Below the pieces are notes generated by a model. It saw only the letters and a program-made list of their open reading frames with translations. It did not search any database and had not been told where the DNA came from. Below are positions 51,024 through 61,680 of a stretch of DNA of 64,000 bases, one piece after another (the stretch's first letter is position 1; every line of letters starts with the position of its first letter). Source of the stretch: Haemophilus parainfluenzae (GTDB taxonomy: Bacteria > Pseudomonadota > Gammaproteobacteria > Enterobacterales > Pasteurellaceae); contig NZ_LR134481.1 of NCBI RefSeq assembly GCF_900638025.1, positions 1,116,001-1,180,000 of the forward strand. Direction: 5' to 3'. Both the position numbers and the translations under genes were made by a program.

Positions 51024-52298
51024 ATGACAAAAGAATTGGAACCGAAAGTAATTGTAGGCCTTGAAGTAGGGACATCAAAAGTGGTTGCTGTTGTCGGGGA
51101 AGTTCTTCCTGATGGCGTAGTGAATGTTCTTGGGGTAGGCAGTTGTCCTTCCAAAGGAATTGATCGCGGAAGCATTACTGATTTAGATGCCGTGGTTAAT
51201 TCTATTCAACGAGCAATTGAAGCCGCCGAGTCAATGGCGGATTGTCAGATAATGAGTGTTACACTAGCTATTACAGGTGAACATATTCAAAGCTTAAATG
51301 AAAGTGGTTTTGTTGCTATTTCTGAAAATGAAGTCACCCAGGATGAGATTGATGATGCTTTACATACTGCAAGTTCGGTGAAATTATCAGAAGGTCTTTC
51401 TTTATTACATATTATTCCACAAGAATATGCAGTAGATAAACAGATTAATATAAAAAACCCATTAGGCTTGCGAGGCGTCCGTTTAAAAGCAAATGTACAT
51501 TTAATTGCTTGTCATCAAGATTGGCAAAATAATTTGAAAAAAGCGGTTGAGCGTTGTGGGTTACAAGTGGATAAAGTTGTATTTTCAGGCTTTGCTGCTA
51601 CTCATTCTGTTTTGACAGAGGATGAAAAAGATCTCGGCGTTTGTCTTGTCGATTTTGGTGCGGGTACAATGAATATGATGGTTTATACCAGTGGTTCGTT
51701 ACGTTTTAGTAAAGTGATTCCATATGCTGGCAATATTGTGACCAATGATATAGCTCACGCTTGTACAATTTCTCGGGTGGAAGCAGAGCGCATAAAAGTG
51801 AATTATGCCAGCGCCTTGTATCCAGCGCGTTTACACGGTGATAAGAAAATTGAAGTGGCGAGTATTGGAGGAAGAGCACCGCGCGCTTTAACCAAGAGTG
51901 ATTTATCTTTAATTACTTCAGCAAGATATATTGAATTACTCGGAGTGGTTAAAGATGAATTAGATAAACTTAAAGCAGAATTAGAAACTAGACATATTAA
52001 ATTTGAACTTATCGCAGGTATAGTGATTACAGGTGGTGGCGCTCAGATAGAAGATCTGAAAAGTTGTGCCGCAAGCGTTTTTGGTTGCCAAGTGCGTATC
52101 GGCAGTCCGCTAAATATTACTGGATTAACTGATTATGTAAATCGTCCACAATATTCTACTGTTGTAGGCTTATTACAATATCATCATCAGAATAGTGATA
52201 ATGATCCGATCGATAATGGTTATTCCGATGAATCGATTGGTACAAAATTTTGGAAATCGCTCAAAAATATTTTTAATAAAGTGAAGTCAGAATTTTGA
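51024..52298 (+). CDS. ftsA: FtsA, actin-like division protein
   Basis: Actin-fold ATPase that tethers FtsZ to the membrane. The 424-aa protein has the phosphate loops [16 protein letters not shown] (11-26) and [15 protein letters not shown], the ITGGGAQI adenosine motif and a C-terminal amphipathic helix ([17 protein letters not shown]) for membrane binding. It lies 27 nt after ftsQ. Confidence 0.95.
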   Translation: MTKELEPKVIVGLEVGTSKVVAVVGEVLPDGVVNVLGVGSCPSKGIDRGSITDLDAVVNSIQRAIEAAESMADCQIMSVTLAITGEHIQSLNESGFVAISENEVTQDEIDDALHTASSVKLSEGLSLLHIIPQEYAVDKQINIKNPLGLRGVRLKANVHLIACHQDWQNNLKKAVERCGLQVDKVVFSGFAATHSVLTEDEKDLGVCLVDFGAGTMNMMVYTSGSLRFSKVIPYAGNIVTNDIAHACTISRVEAERIKVNYASALYPARLHGDKKIEVASIGGRAPRALTKSDLSLITSARYIELLGVVKDELDKLKAELETRHIKFELIAGIVITGGGAQIEDLKSCAASVFGCQVRIGSPLNITGLTDYVNRPQYSTVVGLLQYHHQNSDNDPIDNGYSDESIGTKFWKSLKNIFNKVKSEF

Positions 52299-52383
52299 AA
52301 AATTTAGATTTTTAATTTAGAATAGAAACAATTTAACTTTTTTAATGTGCTAGCAAAGTATTAGCAGTAACGGAGAACAGCAA

Positions 52384-53676
52384 ATGTTATACCCAGAGTA
52401 TGGTGATTTTGAAGAGCAAACAGGAGCGCTGATAAAGGTTGTCGGTGTCGGTGGAGGTGGCGGTAACGCAGTTAACCACATGGTTGCTAATATGGTGCAA
52501 CAAGAATTTAATGGTAATTTCTTGGGCGAGAATGCAATTGATAGTGATGAACACGGTAAGATCGTATTCTATGCGGTAAATACCGATGCACAAGCATTAC
52601 GTAAAAGCCAGGTTCAACAAACTGTACAAATCGGTGGGGCAACAACTAAAGGTCTTGGGGCGGGAGCGAATCCTAATATAGGTCGTAAAGCGGCTGAAGA
52701 CGATCAAGAAGAAATCCGTAAAATGCTTGAAGGTGCGGACATGGTTTTCATCGCCGCAGGTATGGGAGGCGGAACGGGTACGGGAGCTGCACCTGTTGTC
52801 GCTAAAGTCGCAAAGGAATTAGGTATATTAACTGTTGCTATCGTGACTAAACCATTTAACTTTGAAGGCAAAAAACGTATGCAATTTGCTGAGCTAGGTA
52901 TCAAGGATCTTTCTCAATATGTAGATTCAATGATCATCATTCCTAATCAACAAATTCAAAAAGTTCTCCCGAAAAATGCAACGTTAATTGATGCTTTTGC
53001 TGCGGCTAATGATGTTTTACGTAATTCTGTTATGGGGATCTCCGATATGATCACTTCTCCTGGCTTAATTAACGTGGACTTTGCAGACGTAAGAACCGTT
53101 ATGTCAGAGATGGGGCAGGCGATGATTGGTTTTGGCTCAGCTCAAAGTGAACCTGGTGCAGGTCGAGCAGAAGAAGCGGCACGTCTTGCGATCAAAAATG
53201 ATTTACTAGAGAAAGTTGAGCTTTCTGATGCTAAAGGTATACTTGTTAATATTACCGCTGGGATGGATCTTGGTTTTGATGAGTTTACTGTGGTTGGGAG
53301 TACTGTTGGTAGTTTTGCTTCAGATGATGCGACTATCGTTGTTGGTACCAGTTTAGTTCCTGAAATGAGCAATGAAATCCGTGTAACTATCGTAGCAACA
53401 GGTTTAGGTGATGTAGTTGATGCAGAGCCGGTTGTAATTACTCGCCCTCAATCGGCAGCACAACAATCGGCAGCGCAAGAAACGATTCAACCAAAACCAC
53501 CCGTTGGTTTACATGGCTTGGATGCATTAAGACACAATCCTCAATCAGAGCCTGCACAGGAACAGAATTCTCAATACGGCAATTTGAATAAGCCGCTTGA
53601 TCCAAGTCGTTTAGAACAGTTGAGAAATAACCCTAATTTCTTTAATCCAGCATCATTTAATCGTGATGAGAAATAA
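52384..53676 (+). CDS. ftsZ: FtsZ, tubulin-like division GTPase
   Basis: GTPase that polymerises into the Z ring. The 430-aa protein has the tubulin signature GGGTGTG and the NTDAQAL loop. Relative to E. coli, about 20 residues are inserted between helix H1 and strand S2 (about 36-57, [17 protein letters not shown]...), an insertion I also recall in H. influenzae FtsZ. The C-terminal tail ends [12 protein letters not shown], lacking the usual PAFLRKQ peptide that binds FtsA and ZipA. The 85-nt gap before it holds TGCTA...TAGCA. Confidence 0.96.
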   Translation: MLYPEYGDFEEQTGALIKVVGVGGGGGNAVNHMVANMVQQEFNGNFLGENAIDSDEHGKIVFYAVNTDAQALRKSQVQQTVQIGGATTKGLGAGANPNIGRKAAEDDQEEIRKMLEGADMVFIAAGMGGGTGTGAAPVVAKVAKELGILTVAIVTKPFNFEGKKRMQFAELGIKDLSQYVDSMIIIPNQQIQKVLPKNATLIDAFAAANDVLRNSVMGISDMITSPGLINVDFADVRTVMSEMGQAMIGFGSAQSEPGAGRAEEAARLAIKNDLLEKVELSDAKGILVNITAGMDLGFDEFTVVGSTVGSFASDDATIVVGTSLVPEMSNEIRVTIVATGLGDVVDAEPVVITRPQSAAQQSAAQETIQPKPPVGLHGLDALRHNPQSEPAQEQNSQYGNLNKPLDPSRLEQLRNNPNFFNPASFNRDEK

Positions 53677-53722
53677 ATAAGAATAGTACATAATCTTGTT
53701 GTGAAACAATAAGGTAAAAAAG

Positions 53723-54640
53723 ATGATTAAACAAAGAACATTAAAACAAAGCATTAAAGTCACAGGTGTAGGCTTACATAGCGGTAAAAAAGTAACATTA
53801 ACGTTGCGTCCGGCTATGCCGAATACTGGCGTGATTTACTGTCGTACAGATCTTAATCCGCCGGTGACTTTCCCAGCGAATGCGAATTCAGTGCGTGATA
53901 CGATGCTTTGTACTGCACTTGTGAATGAACAAGGTGTGCGTGTTTCAACCGTAGAACACTTAAACGCAGCATTAGCGGGTTTAGGTATCGATAATATTAT
54001 CATTGAAGTTGATGCACCTGAAATTCCAATCATGGACGGTAGTGCAAGTCCATTCATTTATTTGCTCTTAGATGCAGGTATTGAAGAACAAAATGCACCG
54101 AAGAAATTTATTCGCATTAAGAAAAATGTACGAGTAGAAGACGGTGATAAATGGGCAGAATTCAAACCTTATAATGGTTTCCGTTTAGATTTTACCATCG
54201 ACTTTGATCATCCTGCGATTAGTAAAAATGTACGTAATTATGTGATGGATTTCTCTGCACAAGCATTCGTCCATCAAATTAGTCGTGCAAGAACTTTTGG
54301 TTTCATGAAAGATATTGAATATCTTCAATCTCAAGGTCTTGCGTTAGGCGGTAGCTTAGATAATGCTATCGTATTAGATGATTATCGTATCTTAAATGAA
54401 GACGGATTGCGCTTCAGAGATGAGTTAGTTCGTCACAAGACGCTCGATGCGATTGGTGATCTTTATATGTGTGGCTATAACATCATTGGTGATTTCAAAG
54501 CTTATAAATCTGGTCACGGTTTAAATAATAAATTACTCCGTGCAGTGCTCGCAAATCAGGATGCATGGGAATTTGTAACCTTCGAAGATAAGGAACAAGT
54601 TCCACAAGGTTATGTTGCACCTGCGCAGGTGCTAATCTAA
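53723..54640 (+). CDS. lpxC: LpxC, UDP-3-O-acyl-GlcNAc deacetylase
   Basis: Zinc deacetylase, the committed step of lipid A synthesis. The 305-aa product has [18 protein letters not shown] (first zinc His, about 75-92), the IMDGSASPF loop and [12 protein letters not shown] with the second His-x3-Asp zinc ligands. It ends the dcw cluster and is followed by a strong terminator. Confidence 0.97.
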   Translation: MIKQRTLKQSIKVTGVGLHSGKKVTLTLRPAMPNTGVIYCRTDLNPPVTFPANANSVRDTMLCTALVNEQGVRVSTVEHLNAALAGLGIDNIIIEVDAPEIPIMDGSASPFIYLLLDAGIEEQNAPKKFIRIKKNVRVEDGDKWAEFKPYNGFRLDFTIDFDHPAISKNVRNYVMDFSAQAFVHQISRARTFGFMKDIEYLQSQGLALGGSLDNAIVLDDYRILNEDGLRFRDELVRHKTLDAIGDLYMCGYNIIGDFKAYKSGHGLNNKLLRAVLANQDAWEFVTFEDKEQVPQGYVAPAQVLI

Positions 54641-54653
54641 CAATGTTTTGTTG

Positions 54654-54688
54654 AAAAGCTATACCCCTTTTGGGGGTATAGCTTTTTT
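54654..54688 (+). terminator. dcw cluster terminator
   Basis: A 14-bp perfect stem (54654-54667 with 54673-54686) with TTTTG loop and T-run. Confidence 0.94.
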
Positions 54689-54762
54689 ATTTCCTATCTT
54701 ACTCTATTATTTTTGTTTTCTGTGAAGGTAAAGAGCGGTCAAAAATAGAGGTGTTTTTTATT

Positions 54763-56403
54763 ATGAAAAAATTATTTACCATGCTTCCTCTTGTGCTAGC
54801 AACTTCTGTTGCAATGGCATATGAACAGGATAAAACCTATCAATTTACCATATTGCACACTAATGATACGCACGGACATTTTTGGCCGAATGCAAAAGGT
54901 GAATATGGCTTTCCAGCACACAAAACAATTGTTAATCGCGTGAAAGCTGAAGTGGAGCAAAAAGGTGGTTCACTCGTTTTACTAAATGCGGGTGATTTTA
55001 ATACTGGTGTGCCTGAGTCAGATATGCAAACGGCAGAACCTGACATTAAAGCAATGAATGCAATAGGCTATGAAGCAACCGTATTAGGTAATCACGAGTT
55101 TGATAATCCATTACAAATTCTTGATATGCAAGAAAAATGGGCAAATTTCCCATTCTTATCTGCAAATGTGATTAACACCAAAACAGGTAAAACCTTAGTT
55201 AAGCCTTATACCATTTTAAATAAACAGGATCTTAAAATTGCCGTGGTTGGTTTAACCACAGAGGATACTGCAAAATTAGGTAACCCAGAATATCTTCACA
55301 ATGTGAAGTTTGAAGATCCAACAACAGTAGCAAAAGCCACATTAAAAGCGCTAAATGAAAAAGTTAAGCCCGATGTAAAAATCGCTTTAACACATATGGG
55401 CTATTATTATGATGCGAAACATGGTTCAAATGCGCCTGGTGATGTAAGTCTTGCGCGCAATTTAGATAAAGGCGCATTCGATATGATTATCGGTGGTCAT
55501 AGCCATGATCCAATTTGTGTGGATGACAAAGGTGTATGGATTAAAGATTATCAACCCACTCAGCCATGTAAACCGGATTTCCAAAATGGTACTTGGATTA
55601 TGCAGGCCTTTGAATGGGGCAAATATGTTGGTCGTGCAGACTTTGAGTTCAAAAATGGTGAATTAAAATTAGTGAATTATCAATTAATTCCAGTGAACTT
55701 GAAGAAAAAAGTGAAAAAAGAAGATGGCAAAACAGAATATGTGAATTATGCCGAAGAGATTCCACAAGATCCAGAAATGGAAAAACTTTTCAAATCTTAC
55801 CAAGATAAAGGTGATGCTTTATTAAGCCAAAAAGTGGGGAAATTAAACGGTAAGTTAGAAGGTGATCGTACCATTATTCGTTTTGAACAAACTAACCTTG
55901 GTCACTTAATTGCAGAAGCACAACGTCAAAAAGCGAAAGCAGACATTGGTATCATGAACTCAGGTGGTATTCGTGATTCTATCCAAGAAGGTGATGTGAC
56001 TTATAAAGACATTTTAAAAATCCATCCATTTGGTAATATTGTAAGTTATTTTGAATTAACCGGTAAAGAATTACTGGATTATTTAAATGTAGTGGCATTG
56101 AAAGAAGTGGATTCTGGTGCCTATGCACAATATTCAGGTATCAGCATGACAGTAAATCGTGCGGATAAGAAAGTTGAAAATGTGAAAATTCAAGGTAAAC
56201 CATTGGATTTAAATAAAACTTACCGTATTTCTATACCAAGCTATAATGCTGCAGGTGGAGATGGTTATCCAGTTATGACCAAAAATCCAACTTTTGTTAA
56301 CACAGGTTTTATTGATGCGGATGTTTTAAAAGAATTTTTTGAGAAAAATTCACCTATTAATGCGGAGAAATACATCCCTCACAATGAAGTAACCTTTAAA
56401 TAA
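54763..56403 (+). CDS. ushA: UshA, periplasmic UDP-sugar hydrolase/5'-nucleotidase
   Basis: Periplasmic metallophosphatase of 546 aa that hydrolyses UDP-sugars, nucleotides and, in the wider family, NAD. A signal peptide (1-19, ending AMA) precedes the N-terminal metal domain (LHTNDTHGH at about 31-39, [15 protein letters not shown]) and the C-terminal nucleotide-binding domain ([16 protein letters not shown]). Very similar to E. coli UshA throughout. The start at 54763 gives the standard signal peptide. A variant uptake signal (AAAGAGCGGTCA) lies just upstream. It may help salvage external nucleotides or NAD. Confidence 0.95.
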   Translation: MKKLFTMLPLVLATSVAMAYEQDKTYQFTILHTNDTHGHFWPNAKGEYGFPAHKTIVNRVKAEVEQKGGSLVLLNAGDFNTGVPESDMQTAEPDIKAMNAIGYEATVLGNHEFDNPLQILDMQEKWANFPFLSANVINTKTGKTLVKPYTILNKQDLKIAVVGLTTEDTAKLGNPEYLHNVKFEDPTTVAKATLKALNEKVKPDVKIALTHMGYYYDAKHGSNAPGDVSLARNLDKGAFDMIIGGHSHDPICVDDKGVWIKDYQPTQPCKPDFQNGTWIMQAFEWGKYVGRADFEFKNGELKLVNYQLIPVNLKKKVKKEDGKTEYVNYAEEIPQDPEMEKLFKSYQDKGDALLSQKVGKLNGKLEGDRTIIRFEQTNLGHLIAEAQRQKAKADIGIMNSGGIRDSIQEGDVTYKDILKIHPFGNIVSYFELTGKELLDYLNVVALKEVDSGAYAQYSGISMTVNRADKKVENVKIQGKPLDLNKTYRISIPSYNAAGGDGYPVMTKNPTFVNTGFIDADVLKEFFEKNSPINAEKYIPHNEVTFK

Positions 56404-56411
56404 GGAATGAA

Positions 56412-57569
56412 ATGGCATTAGATTTATCAGAAATTCGTCAGCAAATTACGCAAATTGATCGCAGCTTGTTAAAGCTGCTTTCAGAGCGTCATCGCCTGGC
56501 ATATGATGTAGTGAGAAGCAAAGAAGTGACGCAAAAAGCATTGCGCGATTTAGAGCGTGAGCAACAGCTCTTACAAGAGCTTGTGCAATTTGCTGAAAGT
56601 CAAAATTATCAGCTTGAACCACAGTATATTACATCAGTCTTCCAAAAAATCATTGAAGATTCAGTGTTAACACAACAAGTGTATTTGCAGAAAAAACTCA
56701 ATGAGCAACGAGAAGAAACGTTACATATCGCTTTTTTAGGCAAGCGTGGTTCTTACTCTAATTTGGCTGCGCGTAACTATGCGGCTCGTTATCATCAACA
56801 ATTTGCTGAAATCAGTTGCGATTCTTTTGCTCAAATTTTTGAAAAAGTTGAGAGCGGAGAAGCTGATTATGGTGTACTTCCTTTAGAAAACACCACATCT
56901 GGTGCAATTAATGAAGTTTATGATTTGCTTCAACATACCACCTTATCTTTGGTGGGCGAGTTGGCTTATCCTATCAAGCACTGTGTTTTAGTGAATGAGC
57001 AGGATGATTTAAGCAAAATTGATACACTTTATAGCCATCCACAGGTGATTCAGCAGTGTAGTCAATTTATTCAAAGTCTTGAGCGTGTACATATTGAGTA
57101 CTGCGAAAGTAGCTCTCATGCAATGCAGCTTGTGGCAAGCTTGAATAAACCGAATATTGCGGCATTAGGTAATGAAGATGGCGGCAAGCTTTACGGCTTA
57201 CATGTGTTAAAACATAATATTGCTAACCAAGAGAATAATATTACTCGTTTTATTGTGGTAGCCAAGCAAGTTCGTGAAGTTTCACCGCAAATTCACACGA
57301 AAACTTTATTGTTGATGACAACATCGCAACAAGCGGGTTCTTTGGTGGATGCCTTACTTGTATTTAAAAAGCATGGTATCAATATGACGAAGCTTGAATC
57401 TCGTCCTATTTATGGCAAACCTTGGGAAGAAATGTTCTATTTAGAAATTGAAGGAAATATTCATCATCCTGATACCCAGATTGCCTTGGAAGAGCTTAAG
57501 CAATTCAGTAATTATCTGAAAGTGCTTGGTTGTTATCCAAGTGAAATTGTGAAGCCTGCGAAGGTATAA
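56412..57569 (+). CDS. pheA: PheA, chorismate mutase/prephenate dehydratase
   Basis: Bifunctional P-protein making phenylpyruvate from chorismate. The 385-aa protein has an AroQ chorismate mutase domain (1-90), a prephenate dehydratase domain (about 105-285, beginning [17 protein letters not shown]) and a C-terminal ACT domain (ESRPI motif) for phenylalanine feedback. It starts 8 nt after ushA, so may be co-transcribed. No phenylalanine leader peptide is apparent. Confidence 0.95.
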   Translation: MALDLSEIRQQITQIDRSLLKLLSERHRLAYDVVRSKEVTQKALRDLEREQQLLQELVQFAESQNYQLEPQYITSVFQKIIEDSVLTQQVYLQKKLNEQREETLHIAFLGKRGSYSNLAARNYAARYHQQFAEISCDSFAQIFEKVESGEADYGVLPLENTTSGAINEVYDLLQHTTLSLVGELAYPIKHCVLVNEQDDLSKIDTLYSHPQVIQQCSQFIQSLERVHIEYCESSSHAMQLVASLNKPNIAALGNEDGGKLYGLHVLKHNIANQENNITRFIVVAKQVREVSPQIHTKTLLLMTTSQQAGSLVDALLVFKKHGINMTKLESRPIYGKPWEEMFYLEIEGNIHHPDTQIALEELKQFSNYLKVLGCYPSEIVKPAKV

Positions 57570-57578
57570 CGAAAATAA

Positions 57579-57626
57579 AAAAAGAGCGGTCGCTTTAAAA
57601 CAACGTTAAAATCGACCGCTCTTTTT
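57579..57626. terminator. Bidirectional terminator between pheA and yjdM
   Basis: A 14-bp perfect stem AAAAAGAGCGGTCG/CGACCGCTCTTTTT (57579-57592 with 57613-57626). Arms are the GAGCGGTC uptake-signal variant. Confidence 0.92.
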
Positions 57627-57637
57627 ATCGGGAATTC

Positions 57638-57964
57638 TTAGGCTTTTTTCAAGAACTCTGACTTTAACATGATTTTGCCACAATCGACGTTGTGATCACC
57701 GTTGACTAAACGGATGTTTTTGAATTTAGTGCCTTTCTTTAACACTTCAGATGAACCTTTTAATTTCAAATCTTTAATTAAAAGTACATCATCACCATCG
57801 GCTAATAAATTACCGTTGCTGTCTTTAACAATTAGTTGATCTTCATCGGCTTCAACTGTTTCGTTACCATTCCACTCATTGCCACAATCAGGACAAACAA
57901 AATTTACAGAGTCATGATAAACATATTCGCCTTTACATTTTGGGCAAGCTGGCATTTGATCCAT
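57638..57964 (-). CDS. yjdM: YjdM/PhnA-family zinc-ribbon protein
   Basis: A 108-aa protein with an N-terminal zinc ribbon (CPKC...CPDCGNEW, about 7-31) and a C-terminal SH3-like YjdM domain ([16 protein letters not shown]). Once called alkylphosphonate utilisation protein PhnA; real function unclear. The start at 57964 follows AAGGAAAAAG; an upstream ATG at 58021 gives a non-homologous extension. Confidence 0.93.
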   Translation of the reverse strand: MDQMPACPKCKGEYVYHDSVNFVCPDCGNEWNGNETVEADEDQLIVKDSNGNLLADGDDVLLIKDLKLKGSSEVLKKGTKFKNIRLVNGDHNVDCGKIMLKSEFLKKA

Positions 57965-58075
57965 TTCTTTTTCCTTCTTTATCTGATTTAAGCAAAGTAT
58001 AATGCGCACGGAGTATAACAAAAAAGTGACTATTCACCAAAAAATGGGCAATTTCACGGAATTTATGAGGTATTT

Positions 58076-58636
58076 ATGAAAAAAATTATGCTTTTGAGTG
58101 CAGTGATGGGAAGTTTAATTTCAGTCAATGTATTCGCACACAATATTCAACCTAATCAGCTTTTAGCGAACGTAACGGTTTTGGATAAAGGTGAAATCAC
58201 TTTAAATGGAAATGATGTGTCTTATAAATCATGGAGCTCAACGGCGTTGCCAGGCAAAGTTCGAGTGATTCAGCATATTGCAGGCAGAAGTGCGGCAAAA
58301 GAGAAAAATCAAGCGATGATTGAAGCCATTAAAGCTGCTCATTTTAACCAAGCTAAATATCAAACCACGACGATTATTAATGCTGATGATGCTGTTGTGG
58401 GCACGGGCATGTTTGTGAAAAGTAGCGCAGAAAAAGGCAAAAAAGAAAATGCCCACAGCCAAGTGATTTTAGATGATAAAAGTGCGGTCAAAAATGCATG
58501 GGGATTACGTGAAAAAGACAGCGTGATTATTTTGCTTGATAAAACCGGCAAAGTGCAATTTGTGAAAGAAGGTAAATTGACGGATGATGAAATCAAAGAA
58601 GTCATTTCTCGTGCAACAGCGTTAATGGCGAAGTAA
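58076..58636 (+). CDS. YtfJ-family periplasmic protein
   Basis: A 186-aa protein with a signal peptide (1-21, ending VFA) and a thioredoxin-like YtfJ domain without an active-site CxxC. Typical YtfJ segments are PGKVRVIQHIAGR and IINADDAVVGTGMFVKSS. Function unknown. It diverges from yjdM. An uptake signal (AAAAGTGCGGTCA) lies within the gene near 58480. Confidence 0.85.
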   Translation: MKKIMLLSAVMGSLISVNVFAHNIQPNQLLANVTVLDKGEITLNGNDVSYKSWSSTALPGKVRVIQHIAGRSAAKEKNQAMIEAIKAAHFNQAKYQTTTIINADDAVVGTGMFVKSSAEKGKKENAHSQVILDDKSAVKNAWGLREKDSVIILLDKTGKVQFVKEGKLTDDEIKEVISRATALMAK

Positions 58637-58645
58637 TAGAGTAAT

Positions 58646-58672
58646 AAGCGGAAGTGGTCTTCCGCTTTTTTA
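58646..58672 (+). terminator. Terminator after the YtfJ-family gene
   Basis: Stem AAGCGGAAG/CTTCCGCTT (58646-58654 with 58659-58667), loop TGGT, T-run. It overlaps the stop codon of the convergent anti-sigma gene. Confidence 0.88.
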
Positions 58673-58837
58673 TCCCTTGAAATCCTTCATTAACTTTCTC
58701 AATGTATTGCAGTTTCGTTGAAATTTACGACAATGTGTACAAATGGAAAGATGCAGATTGAGCCCAATTTTTTCTTTGATCATTAATTGTCGTTCTTGGG
58801 CATCTGAAATAAGGCGAGTCGCTTGACGACATTTCAT
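58670..58837 (-). CDS. Small zinc-finger anti-sigma-like protein
   Basis: A 55-aa frame beginning MKCRQATRLISDAQER with the anti-sigma zinc pattern (Cys3, His29, Cys33-x2-Cys36 in HLSICTHCRKF). AAGGAGTGACTTT precedes the ATG. It lies 11 nt after the ECF sigma gene stop and reads the same way, the usual place for a ZAS/zf-HC2 anti-sigma factor. It lacks a membrane segment, so would be a soluble redox- or metal-sensing anti-sigma. Previously too short to be listed as an open frame here. Confidence 0.75.
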   Translation of the reverse strand: MKCRQATRLISDAQERQLMIKEKIGLNLHLSICTHCRKFQRNCNTLRKLMKDFKG

Positions 58838-58848
58838 AAAGTCACTCC

Positions 58849-59397
58849 TTAAAGTTTATGAGATAAGCAGTTTTGAAGTTGTAAGCGGGCACGATAGAGT
58901 GTCGTGTGCAAGTTACTTATGCTTAGTTGATTTTCTTGGCAAATTTCTTCAGAAGATAATTCCAAAAACTCTCTCATCATAAAAATCTTGGCTTGTTTGG
59001 CAGGTAGGCAAGTTAAACAAGTTTCAAAAATCAGCCAAAACTCTTCGGAATAGACCGCACTTTCGCTCTGTTCAAGATCAAGCGGGGAATGTTCAGCTTT
59101 CCAGTGCCCTCCTTCATCAAAGAAATGATTCGTTTGTTCTTCATCTTCGATTTCGGTTTCTAGTACAAATTTGCCTTTCTGACGAAGAAAATCGATGATT
59201 TTATTTTTTAAGATAGCAAAGACCCACGTTTTAAATGCGGCTTGTCGCTTAAAGTGCTCGAGATTGTTAAATGCACTCAAAAAACTTTCTTGAACCAAAT
59301 CTTCAGCTAATACAGGATTACTCACCTGTAATGTGGCAAACTTCAGCATTTGCTCTCTAATTTGTATCAGTTCTTTATCGGAAATTCCGGTTTCCAT
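58849..59397 (-). CDS. ECF RNA polymerase sigma factor
   Basis: A 182-aa sigma-70 family protein with region 2 (EDLVQESFLSAFNNLEHFKRQAAFKTWVFAI, about 29-60) and region 4 (LPAKQAKIFMMREFLELSSEEICQE, about 128-153). It resembles the H. influenzae sigma HI1459. The start at 59397 follows AAGGAAAAAAT. The anti-sigma gene is downstream; a Met-rich gene diverges upstream. A shared promoter motif suggests that it drives that gene and the doxX-bufABC operon. Confidence 0.9.
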   Translation of the reverse strand: METGISDKELIQIREQMLKFATLQVSNPVLAEDLVQESFLSAFNNLEHFKRQAAFKTWVFAILKNKIIDFLRQKGKFVLETEIEDEEQTNHFFDEGGHWKAEHSPLDLEQSESAVYSEEFWLIFETCLTCLPAKQAKIFMMREFLELSSEEICQENQLSISNLHTTLYRARLQLQNCLSHKL

Positions 59398-59416
59398 ATT
59401 TTTTCCTTGGAAAATG

Positions 59417-59445
59417 TGTAAGAAATAGGTTCTCATTCGTCTAAT
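59417..59445 (+). promoter_or_regulatory. Putative ECF promoter A (before the MxKDx gene)
   Basis: TGTAAG (59417-59422), a 15-nt spacer and CGTCTAAT (59438-59445), closely matching promoter B before doxX (62533-62504, minus strand: TGTAAG-N16-CGACTAAT). CGTC-type -10 elements are typical of ECF sigma factors. Confidence 0.65.
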
Positions 59446-59509
59446 GATAATGAAAGGAAAAGACCTTTCTAGATCATGCTAATTATTCACAAATTAAGGA
59501 AGATTTAAA

Positions 59510-59669
59510 ATGAAAAATATTACTGTAAAAACAACCTTTACTGCTATTGCTGCACTTTTCTTTGCAACCAGTCTTTTATGCGATAGATATGAAATCCAAT
59601 GAGATGTCAATGACAAAAGCTCTCATGCCTATGACCAAAGAGTCGATCCGATGCAAAATGATAAAATGG
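59510..59669 (+). pseudogene. 5' part of an interrupted Met-rich (MxKDx-type) secreted protein
   Basis: After AAGGAAG the frame gives a signal peptide (MKNITVKTTFTAIAALFFAT...) then a quick stop. Shifting by one base restores a Met-rich stretch (DMKSNEMSMTK...MPMTKES), and a second shift leads to DPMQNDKMA, which joins across the insertion to the distal part at 63076. So the gene carries two frameshifts plus an insertion. The family (pentapeptide MxKDx repeat proteins) commonly accompanies DUF692 operons; function unknown. Confidence 0.65.
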
Positions 59670-59749
59670 CGGTATTATGTAGCAGTTGCACAAAGGTTTA
59701 ACCGATTAAAAACCTTAAAATTCCTATTGAAATTTTAACTCAATAGGGA

Positions 59750-59989
59750 TGTAGTGATCAGCTAATTCAACAGTTCCCGATAGGTTGTTTTTGTTAAAAC
59801 AGGTGGCAAACCTTGATTGTAACGATGTGGGCGAACAAAATTGTAATACATCACATAAACTCTCACATCGTCCATCGCTTGCCCCAAGGTTATATAGTCG
59901 CTCTCTTGCATCCATTCATATTTAAAGCTACGAAACCAACTCTCCATTGGGGCATTATCCCAACAGTTACCTTGGCGACTCATACTTTG
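59750..59989 (-). mobile_element. IS3-family transposase fragment, left copy
   Basis: A 240-bp remnant with a 73-codon minus-strand frame (59983-59762), beginning [20 protein letters not shown], the C-terminal end of an IS3-family OrfB integrase (DDE region, [13 protein letters not shown]). The homologous copy lies at 62637-62876 in the same orientation. The right edge of this copy supplies the last codons and stop of bufC. Confidence 0.85.
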
Positions 59990-60693
59990 GGATAAAGCAC
60001 TTCAGCATTAATCCAATTCACCCAAGTGTTTTCCAATAATGGAATTAAGGGGGTGCTATCTTCAACTACAGTATTTAAGGCAGATAATATCTCTTCTAAG
60101 GACGAAGGTTGTTCTTGTATATAACTTAATAGCCAAAAGTCAAGTTCAGATAAGCGTTGTTGCAGAATATTAAAATCGCTATCCCGCCATATAACAGCTT
60201 GCATAGGGTTTTCATCAAATTGTTTAAAATCGCTTGATAAAAAATCGACTTCATAGCTTTTTAAATAAGCGGCATCAGATAACTGCATTACGCTATGCTT
60301 ATTCCACTCAAATTTTTCAGGTACTTTTGCTAAAGAAACTTCTGCAAGTAACTGAGTATTTTCAAAATCCATCAATGCCAGTATATTGGCATCAAAACTC
60401 TCTTTTTCTTGACAAAATAAGAGGAATTCTCCAGCAATATCTTGAAAATAAGGGGAATGTGATTTTCCTGTTAATACAAACATTTCTTTTGTCTGAAACC
60501 AACTCTCAGCAGAAACGTGTTTAGGTGCTTCAACAAAACAACGGTCAATAAAACCAAAGATGTTATTTCGAACTAAGCGAGCATAAACAGCGAGGCGATT
60601 CGGAGCATAACCATTTAAAGGTTGAGCATGAGCCAATCGAACTGCTGTAGCAAGTGCTTTTTGTGTTTCAATAAGCGAAGGTTTAGGCTGCAT
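59980..60693 (-). CDS. BufC/HvfC-type DUF2063 partner protein
   Basis: A 237-aa protein with an N-terminal DUF2063 domain ([28 protein letters not shown], about 19-46), which in bufferin and methanobactin-type systems partners the DUF692 enzyme and delivers the precursor. It overlaps bufB by 11 nt. Its final Lys-Val and stop codon lie in the abutting IS3 fragment, so the extreme C-terminus was probably replaced or trimmed. Known role by family; activity after trimming uncertain. Confidence 0.82.
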   Translation of the reverse strand: MQPKPSLIETQKALATAVRLAHAQPLNGYAPNRLAVYARLVRNNIFGFIDRCFVEAPKHVSAESWFQTKEMFVLTGKSHSPYFQDIAGEFLLFCQEKESFDANILALMDFENTQLLAEVSLAKVPEKFEWNKHSVMQLSDAAYLKSYEVDFLSSDFKQFDENPMQAVIWRDSDFNILQQRLSELDFWLLSYIQEQPSSLEEILSALNTVVEDSTPLIPLLENTWVNWINAEVLYPKV

Positions 60694-61603
60694 AAGATAT
60701 TACCTCTTTTTGAGCATATTTTTGCTGTAGTTGTGCAATATGTTCAACTTCAGCATAAAGTTCTGCAAATGGAGGGAAATTGAAATCACGCTCTAATAAT
60801 GTTGGCGGAATGACGGATAATCGTTGATAGGCATATTCTAATAAATCCCACACAGTACCTTTTACTGCCTCACCGTGCGTATCAATTAATAACTCTGGTA
60901 AATAGCGATATGCCCCTTTTATTTTATTAAATGATTCTCCTTCTAAATCCTCCACAACTTGTGCGGCAGAATGTTCTTCGTCGTGTCCTGCAATATGAAT
61001 GTAATTGACACGTTTCACATCTACTTGATCTAAAAAAACATAAGGATCGAGTAAACCGTGATTGATGCCATTTACATAAATATTATTCACATCTAAATGA
61101 ATACCACAATCCGCTTCTTGTGCAATAGCATTTAAAAATTCTACTTCATTCATTGTGCTGGTGGGAGAGTGTAAATAATAAGAGGTGTTTTCTAATGAAA
61201 TTTGTAATCCTAAAAAATCTTGCACATAACGGATTCTCTGTGCTACGTGTTTTACAGCTTCTTCAGTAAATGGCATAGGTAATAAATCATATAAATGCCC
61301 TTCACATTCACAATAACTCAAATGTTCAGAAAAAAATGTCGAATTATATTGAGTCATTAATGCTTTAGTATTTTTTAATAACTCGCGATCAAGTGGTGCT
61401 TGCCCGCCTAATGAAAGTGATAGTCCATGTACCGCAAGTGGATATCTTTCAGCGGCTTGATCAAATTTATAACGAGCAGCTCCTCCCATTTTTACCCAAT
61501 TTTCTGGCGCAACTTCCATAAACTGAATCGCATTATTTGATGATAAATTTAAAAAATCATCCGCTAAATCTCGACGATACCCTAATCCTGCACCTTGTAA
61601 CAT
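60683..61603 (-). CDS. BufB/HvfB-type DUF692 multinuclear iron oxidase
   Basis: A 306-aa TIM-barrel enzyme of the DUF692/MbnB family: [15 protein letters not shown] near the start, [40 protein letters not shown] and LIDTHGEAV contain the His/Asp/Glu ligands of the iron cluster. Family members oxidatively convert precursor-peptide cysteines to heterocycles that bind copper. Ribosome site AAAAGGAG. Substrate is inferred to be the upstream Cys-rich peptide; partner is the overlapping bufC. Confidence 0.9.
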   Translation of the reverse strand: MLQGAGLGYRRDLADDFLNLSSNNAIQFMEVAPENWVKMGGAARYKFDQAAERYPLAVHGLSLSLGGQAPLDRELLKNTKALMTQYNSTFFSEHLSYCECEGHLYDLLPMPFTEEAVKHVAQRIRYVQDFLGLQISLENTSYYLHSPTSTMNEVEFLNAIAQEADCGIHLDVNNIYVNGINHGLLDPYVFLDQVDVKRVNYIHIAGHDEEHSAAQVVEDLEGESFNKIKGAYRYLPELLIDTHGEAVKGTVWDLLEYAYQRLSVIPPTLLERDFNFPPFAELYAEVEHIAQLQQKYAQKEVISYAA

Positions 61604-61625
61604 AATTATTTACTCCTTTTAATAC

Positions 61626-61653
61626 AACACTGGTGTAAATTTACACCAGTGTT
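61626..61653 (-). promoter_or_regulatory. Perfect palindrome between precursor and modification genes
   Basis: A 28-nt perfectly self-complementary sequence centred at AAATTT, arms AACACTGGTGTAAA (61626-61639). As RNA it is a strong hairpin, 27 nt after the bufA stop and 23 nt before bufB, without a clear T-run. Likely lets the precursor be made in excess over the enzymes. Confidence 0.7.
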
Positions 61654-61680
61654 ATGTATGGCATCTAGATTAAAATACGA

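Noticed and set aside
59438..59460. Fur box near the sigma/MxKDx divergent promoters (TAATGATAATGAAA)
   Set aside because: Only one good hexamer repeat; better explained as part of the ECF-type -10 region.
59547..59738. 63-codon plus-strand frame
   Set aside because: It joins a shifted part of the broken Met-rich gene to the end of the mobile unit; not a real gene, though it helps show the frameshifts.
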